This document shows, piece by piece, positions 51,617-61,354 of a DNA stretch of 64,000 nt. Below the pieces are notes generated by a model that saw only the letters and a program-made list of their open reading frames with translations, was not told the origin of the DNA and ran no database searches. Every line of letters begins with the position of its first letter. The stretch's first letter is position 1. The DNA comes from Dickeya fangzhongdai (GTDB lineage Bacteria > Pseudomonadota > Gammaproteobacteria > Enterobacterales > Enterobacteriaceae). The stretch is from assembly GCF_002812485.1 (NCBI RefSeq), contig NZ_CP025003.1, positions 4,340,001 to 4,404,000 on the forward strand, in the 5' to 3' direction. Both the position numbers and the translations under genes were made by a program.

Positions 51617-52129
51617 TTATTCCGGCGCAAAGCACAGCGCCCATTCGCAGCAGTCGTCGCAACTGGGGGAGCGGCACACCAGTTCGCCGTCCTGATGCAG
51701 GCAACGCTGACGGTAGAAGAATTTTTTCCAGCGCATATTTTGGTGGTTCAGCGCCACCAGTTCCGGGAAGCAGTCGCTCATCAGCAGACGCAGCTCGGCG
51801 CGGGAATCCAGCCCCAGATCCTGCCACAGGTGATTGAAGCCCAGCGAGGCGCTGGCGATGATTTGATGCATCGGCGCGCCGTCCGCCGCCAGATAGCCGT
51901 ACAGCCAGTCGGCCAGTTGCGCCCGTTCTTCCCGCCGGGTTTGTTGCAGTTCGCTCATCAGCGACTGGCGTTGATCCCGCGCGGCGTTCTCCCCCGGCGC
52001 GGGCCCGTTCAGCCGCTGTCGCAGCGCCAGCCAGGCGGCGTTATCCAACCCCATTTGCCGGGGGAAGCAGGCCGCGCCGGCGTCATGCAACGCCAGCAGC
52101 CGCCGCAGCCAGTACTCCGCCCCGGCCAT
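51617..52129 (-). CDS. nifQ: NifQ, molybdenum donor for FeMo-cofactor
   Basis: The start MAGAEYWLRRLL overlaps the nifB stop by one base and gives 170 residues (Klebsiella NifQ is about 167). The C-terminal cysteine cluster RCLHQDGELVCRSPSCDDCC fits the family pattern that holds a Mo-Fe-S cluster. NifQ passes molybdenum to NifE/N and NifH during cofactor assembly. nifBQ is the same two-gene operon as in Klebsiella. Confidence 0.93.
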   Translation of the reverse strand: MAGAEYWLRRLLALHDAGAACFPRQMGLDNAAWLALRQRLNGPAPGENAARDQRQSLMSELQQTRREERAQLADWLYGYLAADGAPMHQIIASASLGFNHLWQDLGLDSRAELRLLMSDCFPELVALNHQNMRWKKFFYRQRCLHQDGELVCRSPSCDDCCEWALCFAPE

Positions 52130-53526
52130 CAGGCCGCTCCCTGCGCGCGTTCCCCGACGGGTTGCGCTTGCTGACGTTGCCGCCACCAGCGGCCCAGCAC
52201 CTCGGCGATATTCTGCCAGGCGCCTTCCACACAGGGCTGGATACCCTGCTGTTCCAGCTTCTGCCACGGCGCGTAGCCGATGCGGGCGCAGAACACCGCC
52301 TCCACGTCCGCCAGCAACGCCAGCATCGCCGCCATGCGATCCTCGCTGTCGGTCGGTTCGCAGTCATCGCCGCCGCGGCAGTATTTGGGCGCAAAACGCT
52401 CGTTGACCAGAATCACCCCCGCGGCCGACAGGCTGTAGATTTGAAAGCGATCGGCATGGCCGAAATGGCAGTCGATCACCTCGCCGCCGGACGACGCCAC
52501 CGCCACCAGACAGGCGTCCGGCTCCTCGGACTCGCCGCGCGAGGCGATACTGGCGTGCACCTGCGCGCGCTGGCGCAGCAACGGCAGGTAAGGCTGCGGC
52601 TCGGCAGGCAGCGACGACAGCCGAAACTGCTGGCTGCGGTCTTCGCCCAGCATGCCGATAGCGTCGGCCCGGCACTGCTGGCAGTGCGCCATTTGCGGCA
52701 TCGCCGCGCCGCACTGCGTCCGCGCCGCCGCCAGCGCCTCGGCGTCCGGTTCCGGCTGACCGTTGAGGCCGAATACCGTGCCGTGTTCCGGCCGGGCGAT
52801 CAGCGGCATGATGTTGTGCAAAAACGCCCCCCAGCGCCGCGCCTGCTGGCTGACCTCAAACAAATGCCGATCGTTGATGCCGGGGATCAGCACCGAGTTG
52901 ATCTTCACCAGCACGCCGTTTTCCGTCAGCCGCCGGATCCCCTCCTGCTGGCGTTCCAGCAGGATCGCCCCCGCCTCGCGCCCGGTATAGCGATCGCCGT
53001 CCAGCCACAGCCAGGCGTAGATCCGCGCTGCGATATCCGGATCGAGCGCGTTGACCGTCACCGTAACGTGATCGACGCCGACATCCAGCAGCCGATCCAC
53101 CGCCTCCGGCAGCATCAGGCCGTTGGTGGACAGGCACAGCTTGAGATCCGGCAACTGTTCGCGCAGCAGCGTCAGGGTGCGAAAGGTGCGGGCGAGATTC
53201 GCCAGCGGGTCGCCCGGCCCGGCGATGCCGACCACCGACAGTTGGGGAATAGCCGCCGCCACCTGATGCGCTTTCGCCACCGCCTGCTCCGGCGTCAGCA
53301 GTTCGGACACCACGCCGGGGCGGGATTCGTTGCTGCAATCGTACTTGCGGTTGCAGTAATGGCATTGCAGGTTACAGGCGGGCGCCACCGCCAGATGCAT
53401 GCGGGCGTAGTGATGGTGCCCGCTCACCGAGTAGCAGGGGTGATGCGCCACTTTGCTGGCTTGCAATGGAGTAAAACGGTCGGTCTGGTCGGAACGGCAA
53501 CCGGATGCGGAAGGGCAGGATGTCAT
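52129..53526 (-). CDS. nifB: NifB, FeMo-cofactor core synthesis radical SAM protein
   Basis: This 465-residue protein has a radical SAM CxxxCxxC motif (C51, C55, C58), further cluster-binding cysteines, and a C-terminal NifX/NafY-like domain (about 345-440). It builds the 8Fe-9S-C core NifB-co. It is preceded by a -24/-12 promoter and an upstream TGT-N10-ACA NifA site. Confidence 0.97.
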   Translation of the reverse strand: MTSCPSASGCRSDQTDRFTPLQASKVAHHPCYSVSGHHHYARMHLAVAPACNLQCHYCNRKYDCSNESRPGVVSELLTPEQAVAKAHQVAAAIPQLSVVGIAGPGDPLANLARTFRTLTLLREQLPDLKLCLSTNGLMLPEAVDRLLDVGVDHVTVTVNALDPDIAARIYAWLWLDGDRYTGREAGAILLERQQEGIRRLTENGVLVKINSVLIPGINDRHLFEVSQQARRWGAFLHNIMPLIARPEHGTVFGLNGQPEPDAEALAAARTQCGAAMPQMAHCQQCRADAIGMLGEDRSQQFRLSSLPAEPQPYLPLLRQRAQVHASIASRGESEEPDACLVAVASSGGEVIDCHFGHADRFQIYSLSAAGVILVNERFAPKYCRGGDDCEPTDSEDRMAAMLALLADVEAVFCARIGYAPWQKLEQQGIQPCVEGAWQNIAEVLGRWWRQRQQAQPVGERAQGAA

Positions 53527-53565
53527 GGTTATGGCCTATCAAAGGATGGAATCATATCCGGAGAG

Positions 53566-53581
53566 TGCAAGCGCCATACCG
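53566..53581 (-). promoter_or_regulatory. Sigma-54 promoter of nifBQ
   Basis: The minus strand reads CGGTATGGCGCTTGCA: GG and GC are 12 bases apart, and the -12 box CTTGCA is excellent while the -24 box is weaker. Transcription would start near 53555, 29 bases before nifB. Confidence 0.7.
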
Positions 53582-53672
53582 TATAGCCAAAAAATTTATT
53601 ATTGAAAAAACAACGTGATAATAAGGAAAACTGCCGAAGCGGTTTGTCGGAATTGCGGCATTCGGCCGACAA

Positions 53673-53688
53673 TGTGCCACATGCCACA
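53673..53688. promoter_or_regulatory. NifA upstream activator site for nifBQ
   Basis: TGT-N10-ACA (TGTGCCACATGCCACA) lies centred about 126 bases upstream of the predicted nifB start of transcription, within the usual range. It lies just after the nifA stop codon. Confidence 0.7.
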
Positions 53689-53702
53689 ATCCCGTCGTCC
53701 GG

Positions 53703-55270
<1,568 letters not shown>

Positions 55271-55274
<4 letters not shown>

Positions 55275-56800
55275 TTTGAGCCTCCTGTCAGTGAAGTGGG
55301 GAGTCTGGTTAGTGAAGCCGAGTGTGCCGTGAGTGCAGCAGATAGGGGGAAGCGCAGGACCAGACAGGTGCCGCCGCCCGGATGGGACGTCAGGTCTATC
55401 GCCCCCTGATGATGCGCCACCAGCGTCTGGATCAAACGCAGTTCCATGCCCTTGCCCGGCGTGGTGAGCGCGGTCTGGGTGCTGACGTAGCGCACCTGCT
55501 CCAGCGGTACATTGTCTTCCAGATACAGCGCCAGCCAGTCGCCGTCCTGACGGGCGAACAGATGCACCGAAAGCGCGAAAGGACGGATTTCTCCCGCCAG
55601 CGCCAGCGTACGGTCCAGCCACAGGCTAAGACAGGCCAGAATCTGGGTGCGCTGCCCGAACCCGGTCAGCTGCGGCGTGTCCAGTTCGCAGCGCAGCTGG
55701 TCGCCGTCGGTAAAACGGGTGTGATACAGCGCGGCCAGATCCTCGGCCAGCACGCCGATCGGCCAGTCCGCCGCCGGTTCGAAATCCAGCGACGGGCGGC
55801 AGGCCTGCAACCGCGCCACCGCCTCTTCGCCTTCGCGCCAGGCGGATTCCAGCGCCACGTTGCTGCGGTCCGCGCCGTTGAGCCGGCGGGCGGCCGCCAG
55901 CATGTTGATCGGGCAATTGAGCTGAATCAGCGCCGCATCCAGCGACTCGCGGATCGCCGCCAGCAGCTTGCCGTTGGTCATCTGCTGTTTGAGACGATCG
56001 AGCCGCCCCTGCTGTTGTTGCTGCTGCTGTTCGGTGCAGTCGCTGATGACGATCAGCGTGCGCGGCAGCGCGGTGTCGGTGAAATAGCGGCTGGCTTCCT
56101 CATTAACGCCGGGCAGCGCCCAGTAGCCGAGCGTCAGCCAGCGCACCGCGCCGCGAATGGTGACCGGCAGCGCCGTTCCCTGCTGCAACGCCGCCTTATT
56201 GGCCGGATAATCCAGCACCGCCAGCAGTTCGCGGCCGCCGCAGTCGGCGCACAGCGTCTTGTAGGCCAGGTTATCCATGATCACCCGATCCTGCTCGTCC
56301 ACCACCACCACTGCCGCCGGGATATTGTTCAGCACCGCGGTGATCATGGTCATGTGGTTGCGCAGCCGCTGCTCCAGCGCATAACCGGCGCTGATGTCTT
56401 TATGCATGCCGAGGTAGTGCTCCACCTCGCCGTGGGAATTGAAAATCGGCGTGATGTCGATTTCCGCCAGATACAGGCTGCCGTCGCGGCGGCGGTTAAT
56501 CAGCTGACCGCGCCAGGCGCGCCCTTGCAGCAACGTCTGCCACAGCGTCTGATACACCTCGGTCGGGGTCTGCTGGCTGGCGAGAATGCGGTGATTCTGC
56601 CCGAGCAATTGCGGCAGGCTGTAGCCGGTCAGGCGGCAAAACGCCGGGTTGGTGTACACGATATGGGCGTGCGGGTCAGTCAGGGAGATCGCCACCGACG
56701 ACTGTTCCACCACGGTGGAAAACAGCGACGGATGCTGCCGGGACAAATGGCTGGCGATTTCGCCCAGCGGAAAAGATTCCGTCATCAAATGCATGGACAT
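55271..56800 (-). CDS. nifL: NifL, redox- and nitrogen-responsive anti-activator of NifA
   Basis: The 509-residue flavoprotein has a PAS domain that binds FAD (about 25-130, with TGYSLPQLLGQNHRIL), a second PAS domain, a central coiled region with a long glutamine run (about 260), and a histidine-kinase-like ATP domain (GKGMELRLIQTLVAHHQGAI) that should bind ADP without kinase action. It inhibits NifA under oxygen or fixed nitrogen. It is translationally coupled to nifA. Confidence 0.94.
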
Positions 56801-56902
56801 GGGGTGACTCCCTTACGGTTTGGCGGCGGGGATGTCGGCTTGTCGACAATTTGTCGCAGGCTGCGACACCCCGTCCGGCTGGCGAATAACGGAGAATAAC
56901 CA

Positions 56903-56918
56903 TGCAAACACTGCACCT
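56903..56918 (-). promoter_or_regulatory. Sigma-54 promoter of nifLA
   Basis: The minus strand reads AGGTGCAGTGTTTGCA, with GG and GC 12 bases apart and an ideal TTTGCA -12 box. It resembles the Klebsiella nifL promoter, whose -12 box is identical. The start of transcription would be near 56892. Confidence 0.75.
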
Positions 56919-57036
56919 TTTATTGATTAAGCCGACTAAACATTGATCCGGATCCTGTTTTACCGCCCAAAAGCGCCCATCCCTGTTGCCATGCGCCCTG
57001 ACCGTGAAAAACCGCCGGCTCGCCAGTACAAAAAAA

Positions 57037-57072
57037 GCACAATAAAAGTGCAGCGGTGCGCCATCAATGTGC
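57037..57072. promoter_or_regulatory. Two tandem NtrC binding sites
   Basis: GCAC-N7-GTGC occurs at 57037-57051 (perfect) and GCGC-N7-GTGC at 57058-57072 (one change). The centres are 21 bases apart and at about -152 and -173 of the nifLA promoter. Klebsiella nifL has paired NtrC sites at similar distance and the same spacing. Confidence 0.75.
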
Positions 57073-57102
57073 AGAAAAATCCATATTGCGCACAGTCAAA
57101 AC

Positions 57103-57118
57103 TGGCACGGGATTCGCA
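57103..57118 (+). promoter_or_regulatory. Sigma-54 promoter of nifF
   Basis: TGGCACGGGATTCGCA has an ideal -24 box (TGGCACG) and a -12 box one base from consensus (TTCGCA for NTTGCA), with GG and GC 12 bases apart. Transcription would start near 57129. Confidence 0.8.
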
Positions 57119-57214
57119 AATGGCAAATGAATGAACGGCCTGATGCATCCTTCACGGAGGGCTGTTTTTGTTTTCATCACCTGTTTTTTTCATCACGTAA
57201 TCAGGAGCAACGCT

Positions 57215-57745
57215 ATGGCGAACATTGGCATTTTCTTTGGCACCGATACCGGCAAAACCCGCAAGATCGCCAAACTGATTCATCAGAAACTGGGCGAGGC
57301 GGCGGACGCGCCGGTCAACATCAACCGCACCTCGCTGGAAACCTTTCTGTCCTACCCGGTACTGCTGCTGGGCACCCCGACGCTGGGCGACGGCCAGCTA
57401 CCCGGTATCGACGCCGGTTGTGAAAATCCGTCCTGGCTGGAATTTGCCGATGAGCTGGCCGGCACCGACCTGAAAGGCAAAATCGTCGCGCTGTTCGGGC
57501 TGGGGGATCAGCAGGGCTACCCGGATAATTTCGCCAGCGGGCTGAAACCGCTCTACGACGTGATGACCGATCTGGGCGCGCGCGTGGTGGGCGACTGGCC
57601 GAGCGACGGCTACGAATTCAATACGTCCGCCGCATTGCAGGAAGACCGCTTTGTCGGCCTGGTGCTGGATCAGGACAACCAGCACGACCTGACGGAACAG
57701 CGCCTCGACAGTTGGCTGGCGCAAATCAAGCCCGCCATCCTGTAA
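57215..57745 (+). CDS. nifF: Flavodoxin NifF
   Basis: The start MANIGIFFGTDTGKTRKIAK follows AGGAGC and gives 176 residues; an upstream ATG at 57131 adds residues absent from flavodoxins. The FMN phosphate loop FGTDTGKTRKIA is intact, and PTLGDGQLPG and FGLGDQQGYPDNF complete the flavin site. NifF carries electrons from NifJ to nitrogenase reductase. It diverges from nifL as in Klebsiella. Confidence 0.96.
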   Translation: MANIGIFFGTDTGKTRKIAKLIHQKLGEAADAPVNINRTSLETFLSYPVLLLGTPTLGDGQLPGIDAGCENPSWLEFADELAGTDLKGKIVALFGLGDQQGYPDNFASGLKPLYDVMTDLGARVVGDWPSDGYEFNTSAALQEDRFVGLVLDQDNQHDLTEQRLDSWLAQIKPAIL

Positions 57746-57773
57746 CGCGCATTCGGTTCCCCGCCCAATACCC

Positions 57774-57810
57774 ACCCGGCCTTTCCCGCACCTCGGAGAA
57801 AAGGTCGGGT
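57774..57810 (+). terminator. Hairpin downstream of nifF
   Basis: ACCCGGCCTTT (57774-57784) pairs with AAAGGTCGGGT (57800-57810) over 11 bases with one G-T pair. No T-run follows directly, so termination strength is uncertain. Confidence 0.45.
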
Positions 57811-57835
57811 ACATCCTGCTCAAAAACACTAATTA

Positions 57836-57854
57836 TTTGATTTTTAAAATCAAA
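57836..57854. repeat. AT-rich perfect dyad upstream of ada-alkA
   Basis: TTTGATTTT-T-AAAATCAAA is a 9-bp perfect inverted repeat with one central base, about 130 bases before the repair gene. It could be an operator or a small terminator stem. It is longer than an FNR box and not called as one. Confidence 0.45.
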
Positions 57855-57984
57855 AAATATCCGTCACGTTTTTTTTTGACGAAAATCACATTTCCTCACC
57901 AAGACCACTATCCTGTTCCGAAACGCGGAAGATTGGGGAACGCTTTTGCGGTTTACTGAAGGCCGGAATTCAGGGGAGAACCAC

Positions 57985-59349
57985 ATGAACGATACCGTGC
58001 TGACCACATGGCAACAGGCGAGAATCAGCCGCGATCCGCGTTTTGACGGCACCTTTTTCGTCGCCGTCAAATCCACCGGTATCTTCTGCCGCCCCATCTG
58101 CCCGGCGCCGTTGCCGCTGGAGAAAAACGTCGTTTACTACCGCACCCGCACCGAGGCGATTCAGGCCGGTTTTCGCCCCTGCCTGCGCTGCAAGCCGGAA
58201 TACGCGCCGCGTTTCGCCGAACTGGACCGCAAGCAACAACTGCCGGTGCGCATCGCCGCCGCCATCGACAGCGGCGAACATCTGCTGTCGAAGGTGGAGC
58301 AGATTGCCGCGGCCCACCATCTCTCCAGCCGCTACCTGAACCGGCTGTTCCGCGAGCATTACGGCTGTTCGGTGAAGGAATACCAGAACATCGCGAAGAT
58401 TTTTTTCGCCAAGAAACTGTTCCAGAGTTCCAGCCTCAGCATCACCGACATCGCCGCCTCGTGCGGGTTTAACGGCCTGAGCGGGTTTTATCAGCTTATC
58501 GACAAGTACCTGAAAACCACGCCCAAACGGATGATGTTGTCGCCACCGGACAGCCGGGATAAGGCGGAACACATCAGGCTGCGCCTCCCGGTCGGCGGCC
58601 GCTACCACTGGGATTATTTTCTGGCTTTTCAGTTCCGGCGGTTGATCGACGGCGTGGAATGGATCGACGGCGAGACTTACGGCCGCCGCTTTATCCTCAA
58701 CGGCGAGAAGGGATCGTTTCAGATACGTCCGGCGACCGGCGGGTTTGACGTGACGATCGCGCTAAGCCGCCTGACGCTGTTGTCTCAGGTGCTGGAGCGG
58801 ATCCGCAACATGTTCGATCTTAACGTCAATATCGACGCGATCGAGGATCAGTTGCGTCAGGCTTATCCGACATTGCCGATCGCCTCCGGCATCCGCATTC
58901 CCGGCGTGTTCTCGCCGTTTGAAGCCGCCATCCGCGCCGTTTGCGGTCAACAGGTGAGCGTCGGTGCCGCGACCACGCTGCTAAACCAACTGGTGTCGCT
59001 CTGCGCCATCGAGGAAGACGGCCAGCGTTACTTCCCAACGCCGGACCGCATCACCCCGGAAATTGTTGAGCCACTGCGCAGCATGCGGTCGAAAAAAACC
59101 ACGCTGGTGAATGTCGCTGACTGGTTCTGCCGCCACGACATCAGCGACATCGATCGACTCACCGAGGTGAAAGGCATCGGTCGCTGGACGCTCGATTATC
59201 TGAAACTGCGATCGCTCAACGATCCCGATATCTGGCTGGGCGGCGATCTGGGTATCCGCAACGCCTTGCGTCAGTTGGGAGAGATCGACCCGCAGCGCGC
59301 GGCGCCGTGGAAGAGCTACCTGACCCTTCATCTGTGGAACACGCTGTAA
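57985..59349 (+). CDS. AdaA-AlkA fusion: methylphosphotriester-sensing regulator and DNA glycosylase
   Basis: The start MNDTVLTTWQQ follows AGGGGAG and gives 454 residues. The N-terminus is an Ada zinc domain with C35, C39, C66 and C69; C35 is the predicted methyl acceptor. An AraC helix-turn-helix region follows (about 85-190), then an AlkA N-terminal domain and a helix-hairpin-helix glycosylase domain with GIGRWTLDYLKLR and a catalytic aspartate in GGDLGIRN. It should sense methyl damage, activate genes, and excise N3-methyladenine-type bases. The partner O6 function is in the next gene. Confidence 0.93.
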   Translation: MNDTVLTTWQQARISRDPRFDGTFFVAVKSTGIFCRPICPAPLPLEKNVVYYRTRTEAIQAGFRPCLRCKPEYAPRFAELDRKQQLPVRIAAAIDSGEHLLSKVEQIAAAHHLSSRYLNRLFREHYGCSVKEYQNIAKIFFAKKLFQSSSLSITDIAASCGFNGLSGFYQLIDKYLKTTPKRMMLSPPDSRDKAEHIRLRLPVGGRYHWDYFLAFQFRRLIDGVEWIDGETYGRRFILNGEKGSFQIRPATGGFDVTIALSRLTLLSQVLERIRNMFDLNVNIDAIEDQLRQAYPTLPIASGIRIPGVFSPFEAAIRAVCGQQVSVGAATTLLNQLVSLCAIEEDGQRYFPTPDRITPEIVEPLRSMRSKKTTLVNVADWFCRHDISDIDRLTEVKGIGRWTLDYLKLRSLNDPDIWLGGDLGIRNALRQLGEIDPQRAAPWKSYLTLHLWNTL

Positions 59350-59393
59350 ACATGCAACATGTGGTGAAAAAACATCCTGTGGAGGAAAATCGT

Positions 59394-59942
59394 GTGAAAA
59401 TGGCGACGCAACAACTGGACTGCCCAGACAGCTTTCCCTGGCGCTACGCCGACGTCACCGCGGCAGACGGCTGCGTGACCAGCGTGCTATTCAGCAATGA
59501 GCAAAAACCCACCCGGCCGGACGCCGTCACGCAAGCCTGCTGCCAGCAGTTGCAGGCGTATTTCGCCGGTCAGCGCACCACCTTCGACCTGCCGCTGCAT
59601 CAGGACGCCACGCCGTTCCGCCGGCAGGTCTACGCCCGGCTGCTGGACATCGGCTACGGCGTTACCCGTACTTACCAGCAAATCGCCGCCGCCGTCGGCA
59701 ATCCCAACGGGTCGCGGGCGGTAGGCATGGCGTCGTCCAAAAACCAGATTTCCATCATCGTGCCCTGCCACCGGGTGATCGCCACCTCCGGCGCGCTGAC
59801 CGGTTACGCAGGCGGGCTGGCGACCAAGCAGTGGCTGCTGGAGCACGAGCGGCGTTATGCCGTCAGCACGGCAACAATGTCTGCAACCATTGGCGCTGGT
59901 GCTGACGCTGACGCTGCGCCCGCAGGTAATCGGCCGCTTTAG
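59394..59942 (+). CDS. ogt: Methylated-DNA-protein cysteine methyltransferase
   Basis: A GTG start at 59394 is preferred, because GGAGG lies 8 bases before it, giving 182 residues. ATG at 59400 is also possible. The active-site motif IVPCHRVI and the helix-turn-helix with YQQIAAAVGNP are present. The protein removes O6-alkyl groups from guanine. The last 27 residues are low-complexity (Ala, Gly, Asp) and lie opposite the 3' end of nifM, an 80-base convergent overlap; usual family members end about here or earlier. Confidence 0.9.
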   Translation: MKMATQQLDCPDSFPWRYADVTAADGCVTSVLFSNEQKPTRPDAVTQACCQQLQAYFAGQRTTFDLPLHQDATPFRRQVYARLLDIGYGVTRTYQQIAAAVGNPNGSRAVGMASSKNQISIIVPCHRVIATSGALTGYAGGLATKQWLLEHERRYAVSTATMSATIGAGADADAAPAGNRPL

Positions 59943-60657
59943 CCAGCGCCTCCGCCTCCGGCAGCGGCGCGGCCGGGCGAATCGCCTCGCAGCGCAGCAG
60001 ATGCAGGCCCAGTTCGGTTTCCACCGGCTCGCTCAGCGCCCCCGCCGTCAACGCAAACAGGCAGCGGTCCAGCGCCGGAAACAGCAAACCCCGGCTGACC
60101 CAGCCCATCAGCCCGCCGTCCAGCGCGGTTGGGCAGTGAGAATGCCGCCGCGCCAGCGATTCGAAACGCTCCGGGTCGGCGCGCAGCTGACGCAACAGCT
60201 CGGCCATCTGCTGCCCGACTGCCGGGCGATTATCGTCGACGGTCAACAACAGGTGGCGGGTCAGCCGCTGCTCCGGGCGACAAAAACGCCCGGCGTGTTG
60301 TCGATACCAGCGCCGAATCTCGGCCTGTTCCGGCTCGCCGGCCTGCGCGCCAACGCTCGCCAGTTGCAGTTCCATCAAGGCGTGGTGCAACACGATAGCC
60401 TGTTGCTCGTCGGCGGAAAAGCCGGTGCGGGTCAGTTCCTCCGCCAGTTGCTGCGCCACCTGCTGCAACTGCGCGCCTGTCGCCGCCAGCGATTGCCGAC
60501 GAGCCGCCGTCACCACCGCGTGCTCCAGCGCCAACTGGCGCTGCAACTGGCGCTCAAAGCGCGGCCGATCCGGCTCAGGCAGTTGCTCCGGCAGACAATC
60601 CCACCGGGTCTGCGCCAGCCGCAGGCGACTGAAGCGCTGCCAGGCCGGTGGCGTCAT
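59863..60657 (-). CDS. nifM: NifM, peptidyl-prolyl isomerase for nitrogenase reductase
   Basis: This 264-residue protein has a C-terminal parvulin (PpiC) domain from about residue 125 (RHLLLTVDDN to ETELGLHLLRCEAI). NifM is needed for NifH folding. It is last in the nifUSVWZM order, as in Klebsiella, and overlaps nifZ by 4 bases. Its 3' end overlaps the convergent ogt gene. Confidence 0.93.
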   Translation of the reverse strand: MTPPAWQRFSRLRLAQTRWDCLPEQLPEPDRPRFERQLQRQLALEHAVVTAARRQSLAATGAQLQQVAQQLAEELTRTGFSADEQQAIVLHHALMELQLASVGAQAGEPEQAEIRRWYRQHAGRFCRPEQRLTRHLLLTVDDNRPAVGQQMAELLRQLRADPERFESLARRHSHCPTALDGGLMGWVSRGLLFPALDRCLFALTAGALSEPVETELGLHLLRCEAIRPAAPLPEAEALAKAADYLRAQRQRQHQRQWLQTLLPC

Positions 60658-61097
60658 TCGTCCACCTCCAGGCTATGCAACGCCGATATCGGCACCTGAA
60701 ACTGCCGCTCGCCGAACAGTACGATACAGCTGTCTCCCCGTTCGCCCTGCGCCGTCGCCAGCACCTCGCCTTGCTGGCCCATCGCCACGACGATGTCGCC
60801 ATTGATCGCCAGCGGCTGCATGCTGCACACCCGATCGCCGTACTGAAAATCACCCGCCAGCCAGGGCTGATCCGCGTCGATCAACTCTGACTCGCGGCAG
60901 CCGACGACCCGATCCCGATCGAGAAAATGCACCTGATAGACTATCTGATCCTGCAGGAATACCCCCCACTCGCGCACATACCCGACACTGCCGCGCCGCA
61001 CCAACAGTTCGCCGCGCGCCCGCCCGGCGAACGTGCCGTCGTTGCGCAGCGCGCGCACTACCCGCACGGCATCGCCGCATTCAAACCTCGGCGTCAT
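60654..61097 (-). CDS. nifZ: NifZ, nitrogenase P-cluster maturation protein
   Basis: The 147-residue protein has the NifZ beta-rich domain with FECGDAVRVVRALRNDGTFAG and a following GYVREWGVFLQDQIVYQVHF. NifZ helps form the second P-cluster of the MoFe protein. It overlaps nifW by 17 bases and nifM by 4. Confidence 0.92.
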   Translation of the reverse strand: MTPRFECGDAVRVVRALRNDGTFAGRARGELLVRRGSVGYVREWGVFLQDQIVYQVHFLDRDRVVGCRESELIDADQPWLAGDFQYGDRVCSMQPLAINGDIVVAMGQQGEVLATAQGERGDSCIVLFGERQFQVPISALHSLEVDE

Positions 61098-61350
61098 CGC
61101 GGCCTCCCTTCGCCCAGTGTTGATAGCTCTCCGCCAGCAGCCGCCGCGCTAACTGCCAGTCAGCGTTCGGCGCATCGTCCAGCGCGTTGCGCAGCGGCAC
61201 TGCCGTCATCAGCCGACGGTGAAACTCGCGCAGCACCGGCACCTGACATCGGCTCAACCGATCGGCGTCGTACGGCACCTCAAAAAAGGCAAAAAAAGCG
61301 TCGGCGCCCTGTAACGCCTGCACTCCCGGCAAACGGTAGAACCACTCCAT
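61081..61350 (-). CDS. nifW: NifW, nitrogenase stabilising protein
   Basis: The start MEWFYRLPGVQALQGADAFF gives 89 residues (Klebsiella NifW is about 86). FFEVPYDADRLSRCQVPVL and the FHRRL segment are family features. NifW binds the MoFe protein and protects it from oxygen. It lies 4 bases from the nifV stop and overlaps nifZ. Confidence 0.92.
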   Translation of the reverse strand: MEWFYRLPGVQALQGADAFFAFFEVPYDADRLSRCQVPVLREFHRRLMTAVPLRNALDDAPNADWQLARRLLAESYQHWAKGGRDDAEV

Positions 61351-61354
61351 CGCC

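Larger units (their letters stand above)
56801..57214. promoter_or_regulatory. nifL-nifF divergent regulatory region
   Basis: This 414-base region holds the promoters for nifLA (minus) and nifF (plus), two NtrC-like dyads and, in the nifL leader, two dyads TTGTCGACAA (56840-56849) and TGTCGCAG-G-CTGCGACA (56852-56868). The latter is TGT-N11-ACA and could be a NifA half-match or an RNA hairpin. Confidence 0.7.

Noticed and set aside
52162..53586. Long plus-strand frame of 474 codons opposite nifB
   Set aside because: It is antisense to nifB, with Arg/His-rich composition and no recognisable domain.
55275..55622. N-terminal extension of nifA into nifL
   Set aside because: The extra 116 residues lie in another frame of nifL and have the composition of a shadow frame. 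MTQAP with the 4-base overlap is the expected start.
57836..57854. FNR box upstream of ada-alkA
   Set aside because: The arms resemble TTGAT/ATCAA, but the spacer is 7 bases where FNR needs 4.
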